Shown here: positions 48,761-57,813 of the stretch, piece by piece
Numbering within the stretch: position 1 is the first letter of the stretch
Layout of the letters: every line of letters starts with the position of its first letter
DNA from: Rhodospirillales bacterium
GTDB taxonomy: Bacteria; Pseudomonadota; Alphaproteobacteria; Rhodospirillales; Casp-alpha2
Length of the DNA stretch: 64,000 nt
Assembly: GCA_021775095.1 (NCBI GenBank)
Contig: JAJFII010000010.1
Location: forward strand, 62,001-126,000
Reading direction: 5' to 3'
Made by a program: the position numbers and the translations under genes
Notes under the pieces: model-generated
Seen by the model: the letters and a program-made list of their open reading frames with translations, nothing else
What the model was told of the DNA's origin: nothing
The model's database searches: none

Positions 48761-49675
48761 ATGACGTTTTCCGCCCCCAATACCACTTCCGAACAAAACA
48801 ATTTAAAGGGCATCTTATGGATGCTTTTTTATGCGATCGCCATATCGGTTATGCATACCAGCATCCGTTATGTCTCCGATGGCATGCATCCCTTTGAAAT
48901 TGCCTTTTTTCGCTGTGTATTCGCTTTGGTTACTGTCGCCCCGTTTTTTATTCGTGCTGGATGGGCCCCCCTGAAAACCAAACATTTTCCCCTGCTTTTG
49001 CTGCGCGGGGTCATCAATATCTATTGCATGCTGGCGTTTTTTTACGCCCTCAGCATTGTCCCGCTGGCAGAAATTACCGCGCTGTCCTTCTCCGCTCCCA
49101 TTTTCTCGGTTGTTATGGCGGTTTTTGTGTTCAAGGAAAAAGTCGGTTTACGCCGGTGGTCGGCTATTTTCATCGGTTTCGTCGGCACCCTTATTATACT
49201 GCGTCCGGGATTTCAGGCGTTTTCTCTGGGCCAATTTCTGGTTCTCTCCTCGGCCTTTGCCTGGGCGGTTTGTATTATTATCATCAAGGAAGTTGGAAAA
49301 ACCGAATCCAGTGTCACCATTACAACCTACATGTCCCTGGTTATGGCACCACTGTCTCTCATTGCCGCTGCAACGGTCTGGATCTGGCCGACCGCAGAAC
49401 AGTGGGGTTGGCTGGTTTTAATAGGCGTCATCGGTGGTGCCGGCCAATTGGCCATGAGCGAATCCCTGCGGGTCGCGCCGACCCATGTCGTATCCCCCAT
49501 AGATTTTACCCGCCTCCTGTTTATCTCAACCCTGGGATATATTCTGTTTGATCAGGTCCCGGACCAGTTTGTCTGGGCAGGCGGCAGCTTAATTATTGGA
49601 GCGACCGTCTTTATCACCTATCGTGAACACCAACTGCGGAAGACGGGAAAAAGTCCCATTGGAGAGGTTCAATGA
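48761..49675 (+). CDS. EamA/DMT-superfamily transporter
   Basis: 304 residues, ten predicted membrane helices in two EamA repeats. Conserved stretches include HPFEIAFFRCVFALVTVAPF, VPLAEITALSFSAPIFSVVM and HVVSPIDFTRLLFISTLGYI. It belongs to the same superfamily as the 26569-27426 gene but is a distinct protein. Its stop overlaps the next gene's ATG by four bases (ATGA), coupling a putative exporter to a PLP enzyme, so the cargo may be that enzyme's substrate or product (inference). Confidence 0.88.
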   Translation: MTFSAPNTTSEQNNLKGILWMLFYAIAISVMHTSIRYVSDGMHPFEIAFFRCVFALVTVAPFFIRAGWAPLKTKHFPLLLLRGVINIYCMLAFFYALSIVPLAEITALSFSAPIFSVVMAVFVFKEKVGLRRWSAIFIGFVGTLIILRPGFQAFSLGQFLVLSSAFAWAVCIIIIKEVGKTESSVTITTYMSLVMAPLSLIAAATVWIWPTAEQWGWLVLIGVIGGAGQLAMSESLRVAPTHVVSPIDFTRLLFISTLGYILFDQVPDQFVWAGGSLIIGATVFITYREHQLRKTGKSPIGEVQ

Positions 49676-50808
49676 TTGAAAACCAACGCCCGTTATTCGA
49701 TATTCCCGACGACGTCGTCTACCTGGATTGCGCTGCAAATGCACCGCTCTTACGAGCCGTCAAACGGGCCGGAGAGATCGGACTGGACCGTAAATATCAC
49801 CCCTGGGAAATCGATCGCGAGCAGTTTGTTCAGGAAGGAGAGACCGTCCGTGGATTGTTTGCAAAGCTGATCGGTGCAGCTACCGGAGACGTCGCCATTG
49901 TTTCTTCGACGGCCTATGGGATCGCCACAGCGGCCCGTAACCTGGCCCTTTCGAGTGGCCAGAATATTGTTGTTCTTCAAGACCAGTTTCCGTCGAATGT
50001 CTATGCATGGCTGGAACTGGCTGCGGCAAAGAATGCGACCGTCCTGACCGTTGCCCGACCGTCAGACAATGACTGGACCGCCGCCGTGCTTGAACGGTTA
50101 AACGCACAAACGGCTATTGTTGCGCTGCCACCCTGCCACTGGACGGATGGAAGTTTTCTCGATCTTGTGCAAATCGGTAAACGTTGCCGCGAATTGGGTG
50201 CGGCATTTGTCATCGATTCGACGCAGGCGACCGGTGCCTACCCCATGAATGTCAGCGACATCCAACCAGATTTTATTGCCTGCTCCGGATACAAATGGCT
50301 GATGTGTCCCTATTCCCTGGGGTTTTTATATGCGGCCCCCCATCGGCAATCGGGACAACCGTTGGAATCCCACGGCCTCAACCACAAGGCAGAAGCCCCG
50401 GGCGGCACCATATCCTATGGGGCCGACTATTGCGACGGTGCTCGGCGGTACGACATGGGCCAGCGATTTAACTTTATAAACATTCCCATGGCCATTGTCG
50501 GGATGACCCAGTTGCTGGAATGGGGCGTCGGCAATATCCACGAAACCCTGAGTGATTTGGTCGATTATACGGCAGGTAGAGCGCAGGACTTGGGCTGGGG
50601 TATCCCCGAAAAATCCAGACGCATCGGCCATTTCATTGGCATCAGTGCGCCGCAGCCGTTGCCCGATGACGTCATTACCCGGCTCCATAAAGAAAAAATC
50701 TTCCTGTCGAAAAGGGGTGCCGGGCTGCGCCTGTCCCCTCACCTTTTTTCGTCACGATCGGATATAGACCAGTTATTTGAGGCCTTAGGCAAAATCCAGT
50801 CCCCGTAA
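49672..50808 (+). CDS. Class V aminotransferase-fold PLP enzyme
   Basis: 378 residues of fold type I, related to cysteine desulfurases, kynureninases and isopenicillin N epimerase-like enzymes. Start of domain VVYLDCAANAPLL, AIVSSTAYGIATAARNLAL (PLP-phosphate region), AFVIDSTQATGAYPMNVSDI with the PLP-ring Asp and Gln, and Schiff-base Lys in FIACSGYKWLMCPYSLGFLY. No conserved catalytic Cys loop of a desulfurase is seen near the C-terminus. Substrate unknown. Translationally coupled to the upstream EamA transporter; a weak hairpin follows the stop. Confidence 0.85.
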   Translation: MIENQRPLFDIPDDVVYLDCAANAPLLRAVKRAGEIGLDRKYHPWEIDREQFVQEGETVRGLFAKLIGAATGDVAIVSSTAYGIATAARNLALSSGQNIVVLQDQFPSNVYAWLELAAAKNATVLTVARPSDNDWTAAVLERLNAQTAIVALPPCHWTDGSFLDLVQIGKRCRELGAAFVIDSTQATGAYPMNVSDIQPDFIACSGYKWLMCPYSLGFLYAAPHRQSGQPLESHGLNHKAEAPGGTISYGADYCDGARRYDMGQRFNFINIPMAIVGMTQLLEWGVGNIHETLSDLVDYTAGRAQDLGWGIPEKSRRIGHFIGISAPQPLPDDVITRLHKEKIFLSKRGAGLRLSPHLFSSRSDIDQLFEALGKIQSP

Positions 50809-50826
50809 TCCCAAGGAGTAATGATA

Positions 50827-50846
50827 ATCCGCGACGGATCGTTTTT
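50827..50846 (+). terminator. Weak candidate terminator after the aminotransferase gene
   Basis: ATCCG-CGA-CGGAT (50827-50839) forms a 5-bp stem with a 3-base loop and is followed by CGTTTTT. The stem is short, but placement 18 bases after the stop codon fits. Confidence 0.4.
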
Positions 50847-50859
50847 GACAATCCGGAGA

Positions 50860-52560
50860 TCAATAACTTGGCGTTGCCGGCCCATCGGTTTCCGGGAAGC
50901 AGATGTAAAAAGTTGAACCGACACCCATTTCGGTCTCGAAATCCAGCGTTCCCCCCATGCTTTCGGTCAATGCTTTGCTGATCGTAAGGCCAAGTCCGGT
51001 ACCACGGTGCCGGCGTGTCGAAGAAGAATCGATCTGAGTAAACTGCTCGTATATGCTCTCTCTGAATTCTTCCGGTATGCCCGGTCCGTTGTCCTTAACA
51101 TAGACAAACACGGTTCCGTTATTTTTGGCAACAGAGATATTTACGTCATTGCTCGACTCCGAGAACTTGGCCGCGTTGGATATAAGGTTATTGAGGATTT
51201 GTACAAACCGATCCTCCTGAACTTTCGCAAATACCGGCATTTTCGACGCTTCAAAAATAATATTGACGGACTGCGTTTGTGCATACCCCTGGAGGTCTTT
51301 AACGATATTTGAGGTAAGGGCACAAATATCGTGCGGGCTGGTTTCAATAACAAAGGTTCCCGACAGAATTTTTTCATAATCCAGTAATTCGTTCACCAAC
51401 CGAAGCAGCGCATTATTGTTGCGAAGCGCAACTTCCAGAAGGTCCTGTCCTTGTTCGGGCAGTTCGTGGGACATCAGCGACATTAAAAGGCCGAGGCTGC
51501 CCAAGGAAGAAGTTAACGGTGTACGCAACTCGTGGCTCATGGCGGCCATAAACTCGGATTTCGCCTGATTTGCCGCCTCGGCCTGATCACGAGCACGCAT
51601 CATTTCATCGTTGGCGTTCTTAATTTCGGTGATGTCCAGATCAATCCCGCCAAGCGCGATCATCTTGCCATCCTTACCCAAAATAGGGAATTTGCGAATT
51701 TCCAGTCGACGCATTTCCCCATCTGGTGTGGGAAAATCGAATTCCTTGGCGATGGCATTGCCGGTCTGCCAAACCTGCTGTTCCTGGGTTTCTACCTTGG
51801 TGATTAACTCTTCCGCAAGAAAATGAGCCATCGTCTTGCCGATTACCTCTGTCTCCGACAGGCCGTGTAACTGCAGGAAGTTCAAATTGACATATTCGTG
51901 CCGGCCCGTCCGGTCTTTAATATAAAACGACAGCGGCGCATATTGTGTGAAGGCGTTCAAGTGGGCCTTTTGCGCATCCAGAAGTTCTGCCAGTTTCTGC
52001 TCGATTAATTTGAAATTTGTAATATCGGTGCGCGTCCCGACATAAGCACCGTTCGGCGTGCGTCGTTCTTCGGTCCTTACCCAACGCCCACGCCCCATCA
52101 AATATTCATAGGGCTCGCTCGGATTTCGGTGCTTTTCCATACGCTCGTTAATGTAGTCCTCATAGCGACCGGTTGCCGCATCGACGAGTCCACGCTCGGT
52201 GCCGGCCCGGACAATTTCCTCAAAACTGACGCCCGGTTTGATCACACCCGCATCAGCCAAAACGGGGAATGTCCTGTAATACTGCCGATTGCAGAACACC
52301 AGGCGATCATCCCGGTCAAACATTGCAAATCCCGCGTCGATGGTCTCAATGGCTTCGTGCACATCAGCCATATCCTGGCGAATTTTACCGATTTCATTAT
52401 TTTTTGTTTCGAGCACAAGCTGGTTTTCCGAGAGTTTGTGCTCGAGCTCATGGATTGTTTGCCGAAGAGTTTCAAATTCGCAATCTGTATGCGACCGGTT
52501 CTCCGACAGCGCCCGCGAAGAGGTGGATCTCTTTGCAGTCTTTTTTTTGCTCATTTCCAT
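50860..52560 (-). CDS. Cytosolic PAS-PAS sensor histidine kinase
   Basis: 566 residues with no membrane segment. Basic start, coiled coil (about 25-70), PAS-like domain 1 (about 72-190; AIETIDAGFAMFDRDDRLVF, GRGRWVRTEERRTPNGAYVG), PAS domain 2 with PAC (about 205-325; APLSFYIKDRTGRHEYVNLN), HisKA with His in FMAAMSHELRTPLTSSLG, and HATPase (ILNNLISNAAKFSES, VKDNGPGIPEEFRESIYEQF, RHRGTGLGLTISKALTESMG). An orphan kinase: no response regulator beside it. PAS ligands cannot be inferred. The 279-base gap upstream holds no gene I can support. Confidence 0.9.
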   Translation of the reverse strand: MEMSKKKTAKRSTSSRALSENRSHTDCEFETLRQTIHELEHKLSENQLVLETKNNEIGKIRQDMADVHEAIETIDAGFAMFDRDDRLVFCNRQYYRTFPVLADAGVIKPGVSFEEIVRAGTERGLVDAATGRYEDYINERMEKHRNPSEPYEYLMGRGRWVRTEERRTPNGAYVGTRTDITNFKLIEQKLAELLDAQKAHLNAFTQYAPLSFYIKDRTGRHEYVNLNFLQLHGLSETEVIGKTMAHFLAEELITKVETQEQQVWQTGNAIAKEFDFPTPDGEMRRLEIRKFPILGKDGKMIALGGIDLDITEIKNANDEMMRARDQAEAANQAKSEFMAAMSHELRTPLTSSLGSLGLLMSLMSHELPEQGQDLLEVALRNNNALLRLVNELLDYEKILSGTFVIETSPHDICALTSNIVKDLQGYAQTQSVNIIFEASKMPVFAKVQEDRFVQILNNLISNAAKFSESSNDVNISVAKNNGTVFVYVKDNGPGIPEEFRESIYEQFTQIDSSSTRRHRGTGLGLTISKALTESMGGTLDFETEMGVGSTFYICFPETDGPATPSY

Positions 52561-52839
52561 TATCTCGCGACGACCGATCCCTAACAGTAGCCCCGATACC
52601 TTTTATATTCAAACCGGCATTTCCCCAATGCCCCGCAGAATAAAATCACCATGTCGAGCGAACCCGGCGGCCCGGGGTCGGTTCCGAACGGCGTGACCTT
52701 AAATGCGCAGGCACCAGAATAATTTTATCGCCGGAGCCAAAAATGGTCGCGGATCCTCAGATTAACTGATTTGCTGCGATTACAGGGTTTACAACGGCCT
52801 TCCCCCGTTGCCGCTCAAAACCCACATCCTGACCGTGCG

Positions 52840-53715
52840 TCAATTGATCACCACCACATATCGGACAATTCGATTGTTATCTGAATCGGAGATGTAATAC
52901 CGGTTGTCCTTGACCACCACGCCCTCCGGGTCATCAAACAAACCAGGACCGGCACCCGGAAATCCGCTTCCCAGAACACCGATCAGCCGCCCGCCGTCCG
53001 GCGCCTTTGGATTAATCATCAAAACCCGATGGCCGTCCTGATCGGCAACAGTAATCCGGCCATAACGATCAATATCCATGTAACGCGGACCGACGAAGCC
53101 ATATTGAGGTCCGTCCAGAACCTGCAATTCCTCCAAATTCGGTGAGTATTTAACCAATCGACGATTAAAGTTATCGGCAACCCAGATATTGCCGTCCGGG
53201 TCTTCGGCAATATCATGGGCACCCACGTGATTGCCCGCTTCGCCAATCAGCTCGCCGCCGGGCGTAAAAGCGATCACGGCTCCAATCGCCCCGGCCATGG
53301 CATAAATATTACCGTTGCTGTGGGCCAAAGCGCCTTCCGTGCGCGGTGCCGGGAGGATCAGGCTCGGTTTGGGATTGGCCGCCAAAAGATCATCGAAGAC
53401 AACAACCGCGCCCAGCCCCGTCACGGCGACCGCGACCCGGCCACCGGGGCCAAAGGAAATGTCATGAATTCCGTACAATTGTCCGTCGCCGATGGATCCG
53501 ACCAGGTCCATGGTATCGGGGTCCAAAATGGCAATCCGAGAGGCAAATTTGTCGGCCACATACAACCGCCCGTCAGGACCAAAAGCCAGATCGTGGGGAT
53601 CGTTCAGGACGGCCGGCCCGGCCCGGTCAAATGTCGCAAAGGGACGCGGGTTGTTTTGCGCCTGCGCCGGCAGCGTCACGCCCACAATAAAAACCAGAAA
53701 AATCAGAAAACCCAT
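52840..53715 (-). CDS. Secreted NHL-repeat beta-propeller protein
   Basis: 291 residues. Signal peptide (MGFLIFLVFIVGVTLPAQAQ), then about five or six NHL-type blades with recurring patterns such as DLAFGPDGRLYVADKFASRI, DIAEDPDGNIWVADNFNRRL, DIDRYGRITVADQDGHRVL and GVVVKDNRYYISDSDNNRIV. Such propellers bind ligands or act as lyases or lactonases; nothing here identifies a catalytic site. It stands as a separate minus-strand gene after the aminotransferase at 53817-55019. Confidence 0.8.
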   Translation of the reverse strand: MGFLIFLVFIVGVTLPAQAQNNPRPFATFDRAGPAVLNDPHDLAFGPDGRLYVADKFASRIAILDPDTMDLVGSIGDGQLYGIHDISFGPGGRVAVAVTGLGAVVVFDDLLAANPKPSLILPAPRTEGALAHSNGNIYAMAGAIGAVIAFTPGGELIGEAGNHVGAHDIAEDPDGNIWVADNFNRRLVKYSPNLEELQVLDGPQYGFVGPRYMDIDRYGRITVADQDGHRVLMINPKAPDGGRLIGVLGSGFPGAGPGLFDDPEGVVVKDNRYYISDSDNNRIVRYVVVIN

Positions 53716-53816
53716 CGGATATTCTCCCGTCGCCTAAATTCTGACGAGGACAGCAAATTTTAGCAACAGAAACTTTTATCGCACCTGCACGTGCCGGTCA
53801 GTTTTTCCGGCGGCGC

Positions 53817-55019
53817 TTAAAACAACGCCTGACAGGCCGCCTGGATCCGGGCGCAGGCTTCCTTTAATTCGTCCATGCGGGCCGCCGTTGAGATGCGGAA
53901 ATAGGGCGACAGACCGTAGGCCGCACCATGCACGGCGGCAACGCCGGAATGGTACAGCAGATACAGGACGACGTCTTCATCAGTTTCGATGGTTTTGCCG
54001 TCCTGGGTGCGACGACCAATCAGCCCGGAGCAGTTGGGATAGACATAAAACGCCCCCTCCGGTTTCAGACAGGTCAGCCCGGCCGCATCGTTGATCATAT
54101 CGACGACCATGTCGCGGCGCACCTGAAATTCGGCCGAGCGTTCCGCCACATAATCCTGCGGCCCCCTCAGGGCTTCAATGGCCGCCGCCTGGCTGATCGA
54201 CGACGGATTTCCGGTGTTTTGGTTTTGCAGTTTGGTCATATTGCGAATGAGCTCCTCGGGCCCACCGGCGAAACCCAACCGCCAACCGGTCATGGAATAG
54301 GCTTTCGATGCCCCATTAACCGTCAAAATACGATCCTTGAGGGCCGGAACCACGTCGGCCAGGGTCTCGAATGTATGTCCGTCGAACAAGATATGCTCAT
54401 AAATATCATCACTCAGCACGTGAACCTGAGGATGTTTGAGCAATACCTGGCCCAGGGCCAGCAGGTCAGCACGGGTATAGATACTGCCACAAGGATTATT
54501 GGGGGAGTTCAGAAACAACCATTTTGTGCGCTCGGTTATGGCCGCGTCCAGGTCATCCGGGCGTAACTTAAAACCGTTTTCCTCCGCACATTCAATGGCC
54601 ACCGGCACCCCTTCGACAAAACGCACGATATCCGGATAGGCAACCCAATAGGGTGCCGTGACAATGGCTTCATCGCCGGCTTCGATGGTGCTGACCATGG
54701 CTGAGAATATGATTTGTTTGCCACCGGTTCCGGCGATCACCTGGTCAACGGAATAGTCCAGGTTGTTGTCGCGTTTAAACTTGTGAATGATCGCCCCTTT
54801 CATTTCTGCGGTGCCACCGGTTGGCGTGTATTTGGTCTCGTTGCGGTCCATCGCCCGAATAACCGCCTGTTTGACGTGATCGGGAGTTGGAAAATCCGGC
54901 TCCCCCTGGCTCAGGCGAATAACATCGCGCCCGGTTGCCGCAAGTTCGCGGGCTTTGGCGGTGGCAACGGAACTGGCCGTCGGTTCAAACCGGCCCATAC
55001 GTTCAGCAATCAATTTCAT
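53817..55019 (-). CDS. Class I aminotransferase (aspartate/aromatic type)
   Basis: Fold type I PLP enzyme, 400 residues, of the type Ib aspartate aminotransferase group. IRLSQGEPDFPTPDHVKQA, KQIIFSAMVSTIEAGDEAIV, WLFLNSPNNPCGSIYTRADL, Schiff-base Lys in VNGASKAYSMTGWRLGFAGG and C-terminal Arg in YFRISTAA are all present. The start is ATG 55017-55019, with GAGGG six or seven bases upstream; an upstream TTG is unlikely. Aspartate is the default substrate, but prephenate or other amino acids are possible. Confidence 0.92.
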   Translation of the reverse strand: MKLIAERMGRFEPTASSVATAKARELAATGRDVIRLSQGEPDFPTPDHVKQAVIRAMDRNETKYTPTGGTAEMKGAIIHKFKRDNNLDYSVDQVIAGTGGKQIIFSAMVSTIEAGDEAIVTAPYWVAYPDIVRFVEGVPVAIECAEENGFKLRPDDLDAAITERTKWLFLNSPNNPCGSIYTRADLLALGQVLLKHPQVHVLSDDIYEHILFDGHTFETLADVVPALKDRILTVNGASKAYSMTGWRLGFAGGPEELIRNMTKLQNQNTGNPSSISQAAAIEALRGPQDYVAERSAEFQVRRDMVVDMINDAAGLTCLKPEGAFYVYPNCSGLIGRRTQDGKTIETDEDVVLYLLYHSGVAAVHGAAYGLSPYFRISTAARMDELKEACARIQAACQALF

Positions 55020-55148
55020 GGGTACCCTCAAAACTCAAAAATTTGCAATTATCCACATACGCCAAGCCAGGGCGCGCGTCCAGTCAGATCAAATCCGGTG
55101 CAGGGAATTCTAGATGCAGGGCGTTCCGTGGACCAAAGCGCGTCTTCC

Positions 55149-56321
55149 CTATTTGGGGGGATGGGCTCTGATCGCATACTCATTTAAGTCGGCCCCCCAG
55201 CCGGGGCCTGTCGGCAGGATCAGGTGGCCGTTTTCAATGACCGGCGGTTCGGTTACCAGGTCATCCTTCCAGGGCACATCATCAATATCAATCTCCATGA
55301 TACGGAAATTCGCAACCGACGCACAGAAGTGGGCACTCATCAATGTTGACATATGTCCATAAAAGTTATGGGGGGCGACGTTGACCTCATAGGCTTCGGC
55401 CATGGCGGCGATTTTTACGGCCTCGACGATGCCATTCCACGGCACGTCAATAATCGCCACGTCCATGGCGTAATTTTCAAAGTAGTCGCGAAAGTCACGC
55501 ACCCCGAACAGGCTCTCACAGCTGGCGAGCGGTGTCCGGATGGCGCGTCTGATTTCGGCGAGGGCGCGGGGATTATAGAGATCCAGTTCAACCCACATCA
55601 AATCGTGCGGTTCCAGGGCCCGCGCCACTCGAATATACCCTTCGGTTTTGAAGTTGTAGTTCAAATCCAGCAAAAATTCGACATTCGGCCCGGTCCCCTG
55701 ACGAAAGGCACTCAATTGGTCGTCGAGGGCACCGATCACCCGCTTTGACGGATTAACCTCAGGTCCGCCCGACGAACGATTAAACCCCGGCATATACATA
55801 AACGGGGCGTTTTCATCGAACAGGAAAATATTGGTCTTCAGTGCCGTGAAGCCCTGTGCCGCCACCTGTCTGCCCAGGGTCACGACATCATCCAGGCACT
55901 TCAGCGGCTCGACACCGATAGTGTCCGCATGGCTGACCCGATAGGATCCACAATGGGACCAATAGACCCGAAGTTTATCGCGAACCGGCCCACCGAACAG
56001 CTCAAACACCGGAATGCCAAGGGCCTTTGCCTTGATATCGACCAGGGCGTTGATCAGCGCCGCAATGGCCTGCTGGTTCAAACCGCCGGGCGACGCCCGG
56101 GTCAGGGCATAAAGCTCCGCATTCAGGGCGGTTACCGGGCGCGGGTCACGGCCGACAAGGCCTTCCGCCAGGCCCTGGATAACCGCCGTCAGTCCGCGCG
56201 CGCCATAACTCTCATTATACTCCGAATATCCCGTTACACCTTCGTCGGTCTCGATCTTGAGAAAGGAAAAATTGCGCCAGCCGGCATCACAATGCAAATC
56301 CGTAATTTTCGAAATCTTCAT
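55149..56321 (-). CDS. Enolase-superfamily (mandelate racemase/muconate lactonizing) enzyme
   Basis: 390 residues: N-terminal capping domain (TDLHCDAGWRNFSFLKIETD, GVTGYSEYNESYGARGLTAV) and barrel with metal ligands in FLLDLNYNFKT, LMWVELDLYNP and LASCESLFGVRDF; a late His lies in VNVAPHNFYGHMS. This is the acid-sugar dehydratase or racemase layout; substrate not assignable. ATG with a strong AGGAGGGGG site. Part of a minus-strand catabolic group with the 2-hydroxyacid dehydrogenase and the soluble dehydrogenase. Confidence 0.88.
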   Translation of the reverse strand: MKISKITDLHCDAGWRNFSFLKIETDEGVTGYSEYNESYGARGLTAVIQGLAEGLVGRDPRPVTALNAELYALTRASPGGLNQQAIAALINALVDIKAKALGIPVFELFGGPVRDKLRVYWSHCGSYRVSHADTIGVEPLKCLDDVVTLGRQVAAQGFTALKTNIFLFDENAPFMYMPGFNRSSGGPEVNPSKRVIGALDDQLSAFRQGTGPNVEFLLDLNYNFKTEGYIRVARALEPHDLMWVELDLYNPRALAEIRRAIRTPLASCESLFGVRDFRDYFENYAMDVAIIDVPWNGIVEAVKIAAMAEAYEVNVAPHNFYGHMSTLMSAHFCASVANFRIMEIDIDDVPWKDDLVTEPPVIENGHLILPTGPGWGADLNEYAIRAHPPK

Positions 56322-56648
56322 TTTGCCCCCTCCTGTTCGGGAGGCCCATCATAGCGCGGACATTTGCCCACCCAAACGGAAAATTGTTTTTGCGCCAACA
56401 CCAGAAAGTCGACCCAAAAATCACCTCGCTTGTTCACCGACGATCACCACATAGGCGGCGGCGTCTTTTTGCGTGACCCAACCGGCACCGATGGCCTGGC
56501 CCAGGAGGCCAATACCTGCGAACGGTCTGCCTCCCTGCCAACAACGATACCCCGGTTAACGGATCGAATGCGTAGAAGTGCCACGACCTGATTGAAGTCC
56601 TGTCACGGGAGACCGCTCACCCTTGCGGAGATAAACCGCAAACGCCTT
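56322..56648. other. Intergenic segment with no supported gene
   Basis: About 327 bases between the enolase-superfamily gene and the soluble dehydrogenase gene. On the minus strand two overlapping frames stay open across roughly 56425-56600, one ending WVTQKDAAAYVVIVGEQAR and one ending VGSRKKTPPPMW, without start codon or ribosome site. This could be a gene remnant or chance. I see no terminator, repeat or riboswitch. Confidence 0.4.
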
Positions 56649-57773
56649 CTATTTCGGCTCGATCCGCAATATTCGCCCATCACTATCATCGGTTAACAGA
56701 TACAGATAACCGTCCGGTCCCTGGCGCACCTGTCGGATGCGTTCGTCCAAGCCCTGCAAAATCCGTTCTTCGCGGATCACGGTATTACCGTCAAAAACCA
56801 ATCGTGCCACCAGTTGAAACTTCAGGGCGGCAACAAACAGATTGTTTTTCCAATTGGGGAATTTGTCGCCCGTATAAAAATCCATGCCCGAAGGGGCGAT
56901 GGACGGATCCCAATAATAGACGGGCTGTTCCAGGCCGGTTTTTTTAGGACCGACACCGATTCTTCCACCAAAGTAGTGTTTGCCATAGGCGATCACCGGC
57001 CAACCATAGTTTTTGCCGGCCTCCGGTCGGTTGAGCTCATCGCCGCCTCGGGCCCCGTGCTCGACCGTCCACAGTTCCTGCGTTATCGGATGCAGGGCAG
57101 CACCCTGGGGGTTGCGGTGCCCATAGGACCAGACTTCCGGACGGTACCCGGCGCGCCCGACGAAGGGATTGTCATCGGGGATCGTGCCATCCGGGCGGAT
57201 TCGGATAACCTGCCCGCGGTTTATGGAAAAATCCTGAGTCCGGTCGCGTTCGCCCCGTTCGCCAATGGTTATAAACAGATTTCCATCGGTCCCGAACACC
57301 AGGCGTGAGCCGTAATGGCGGCCGCCGCCGGACTTGGGCAGCTGCTGGAACAAGACCTGTAAATCAGCAAGTCGATTGCCTGCCACATCCAGTCGGGCGC
57401 GGGCCACTGCGGTGCCCGAACCACCCCTGCCCGGCTCCGCATAGGACAAATAAATCAACTGGTTTGTAGCAAAATCCGGGTCCAGCATGACGTCCAGCAT
57501 GCCGCCCTGACCATCCGCATCAACGACCGGCACACCACCCAGCGGCGGCCGTTTTTCACCCTTGGTATCAACAAGCCGAACAAAACCTTCGCGTTCAGTC
57601 ACAATCATCGTTCCCCCCGGCAAAAAGGCCAGGCCCCAGGGGTGATCGAGGCCATCGACGACGGTGACGACGTTTAGGGAATAATCTTCGGATTTAAAAC
57701 TCTGGGCGTGCACGACAGATGCCACACACACACATAAACCGGCGACAAAAGCAACGCCCAAGGGAATTCTCAT
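56649..57773 (-). CDS. Secreted PQQ-dependent glucose/sorbosone dehydrogenase-like protein
   Basis: 374 residues from MRIPLGVAFVAGLCVCVASV: signal peptide cleaved near VVHAQS, then a six-bladed propeller of the soluble aldose dehydrogenase (GSDH) family. Diagnostic segments: GLDHPWGLAFLPGGTMIVTE, YLSYAEPGRGGSGTAVARAR, GSRLVFGTDGNLFITIGERG, RNPQGAALHPITQELWTVEH and GARGGDELNRPEAGKNYGWP, with conserved His/Arg around the PQQ site. A periplasmic aldose dehydrogenase role is likely; sugar unknown. An earlier start at 57803 is less likely because it spoils the signal peptide. Confidence 0.88.
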   Translation of the reverse strand: MRIPLGVAFVAGLCVCVASVVHAQSFKSEDYSLNVVTVVDGLDHPWGLAFLPGGTMIVTEREGFVRLVDTKGEKRPPLGGVPVVDADGQGGMLDVMLDPDFATNQLIYLSYAEPGRGGSGTAVARARLDVAGNRLADLQVLFQQLPKSGGGRHYGSRLVFGTDGNLFITIGERGERDRTQDFSINRGQVIRIRPDGTIPDDNPFVGRAGYRPEVWSYGHRNPQGAALHPITQELWTVEHGARGGDELNRPEAGKNYGWPVIAYGKHYFGGRIGVGPKKTGLEQPVYYWDPSIAPSGMDFYTGDKFPNWKNNLFVAALKFQLVARLVFDGNTVIREERILQGLDERIRQVRQGPDGYLYLLTDDSDGRILRIEPK

Positions 57774-57813
57774 TCTCACGGCCTCCCATACCCAATGAAA
57801 CATCTTTTGTTAT

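Noticed and set aside
56364-56591. 75-codon plus-strand frame
   Set aside because: No ribosome site, no recognisable domain, low-complexity Arg/Thr composition.
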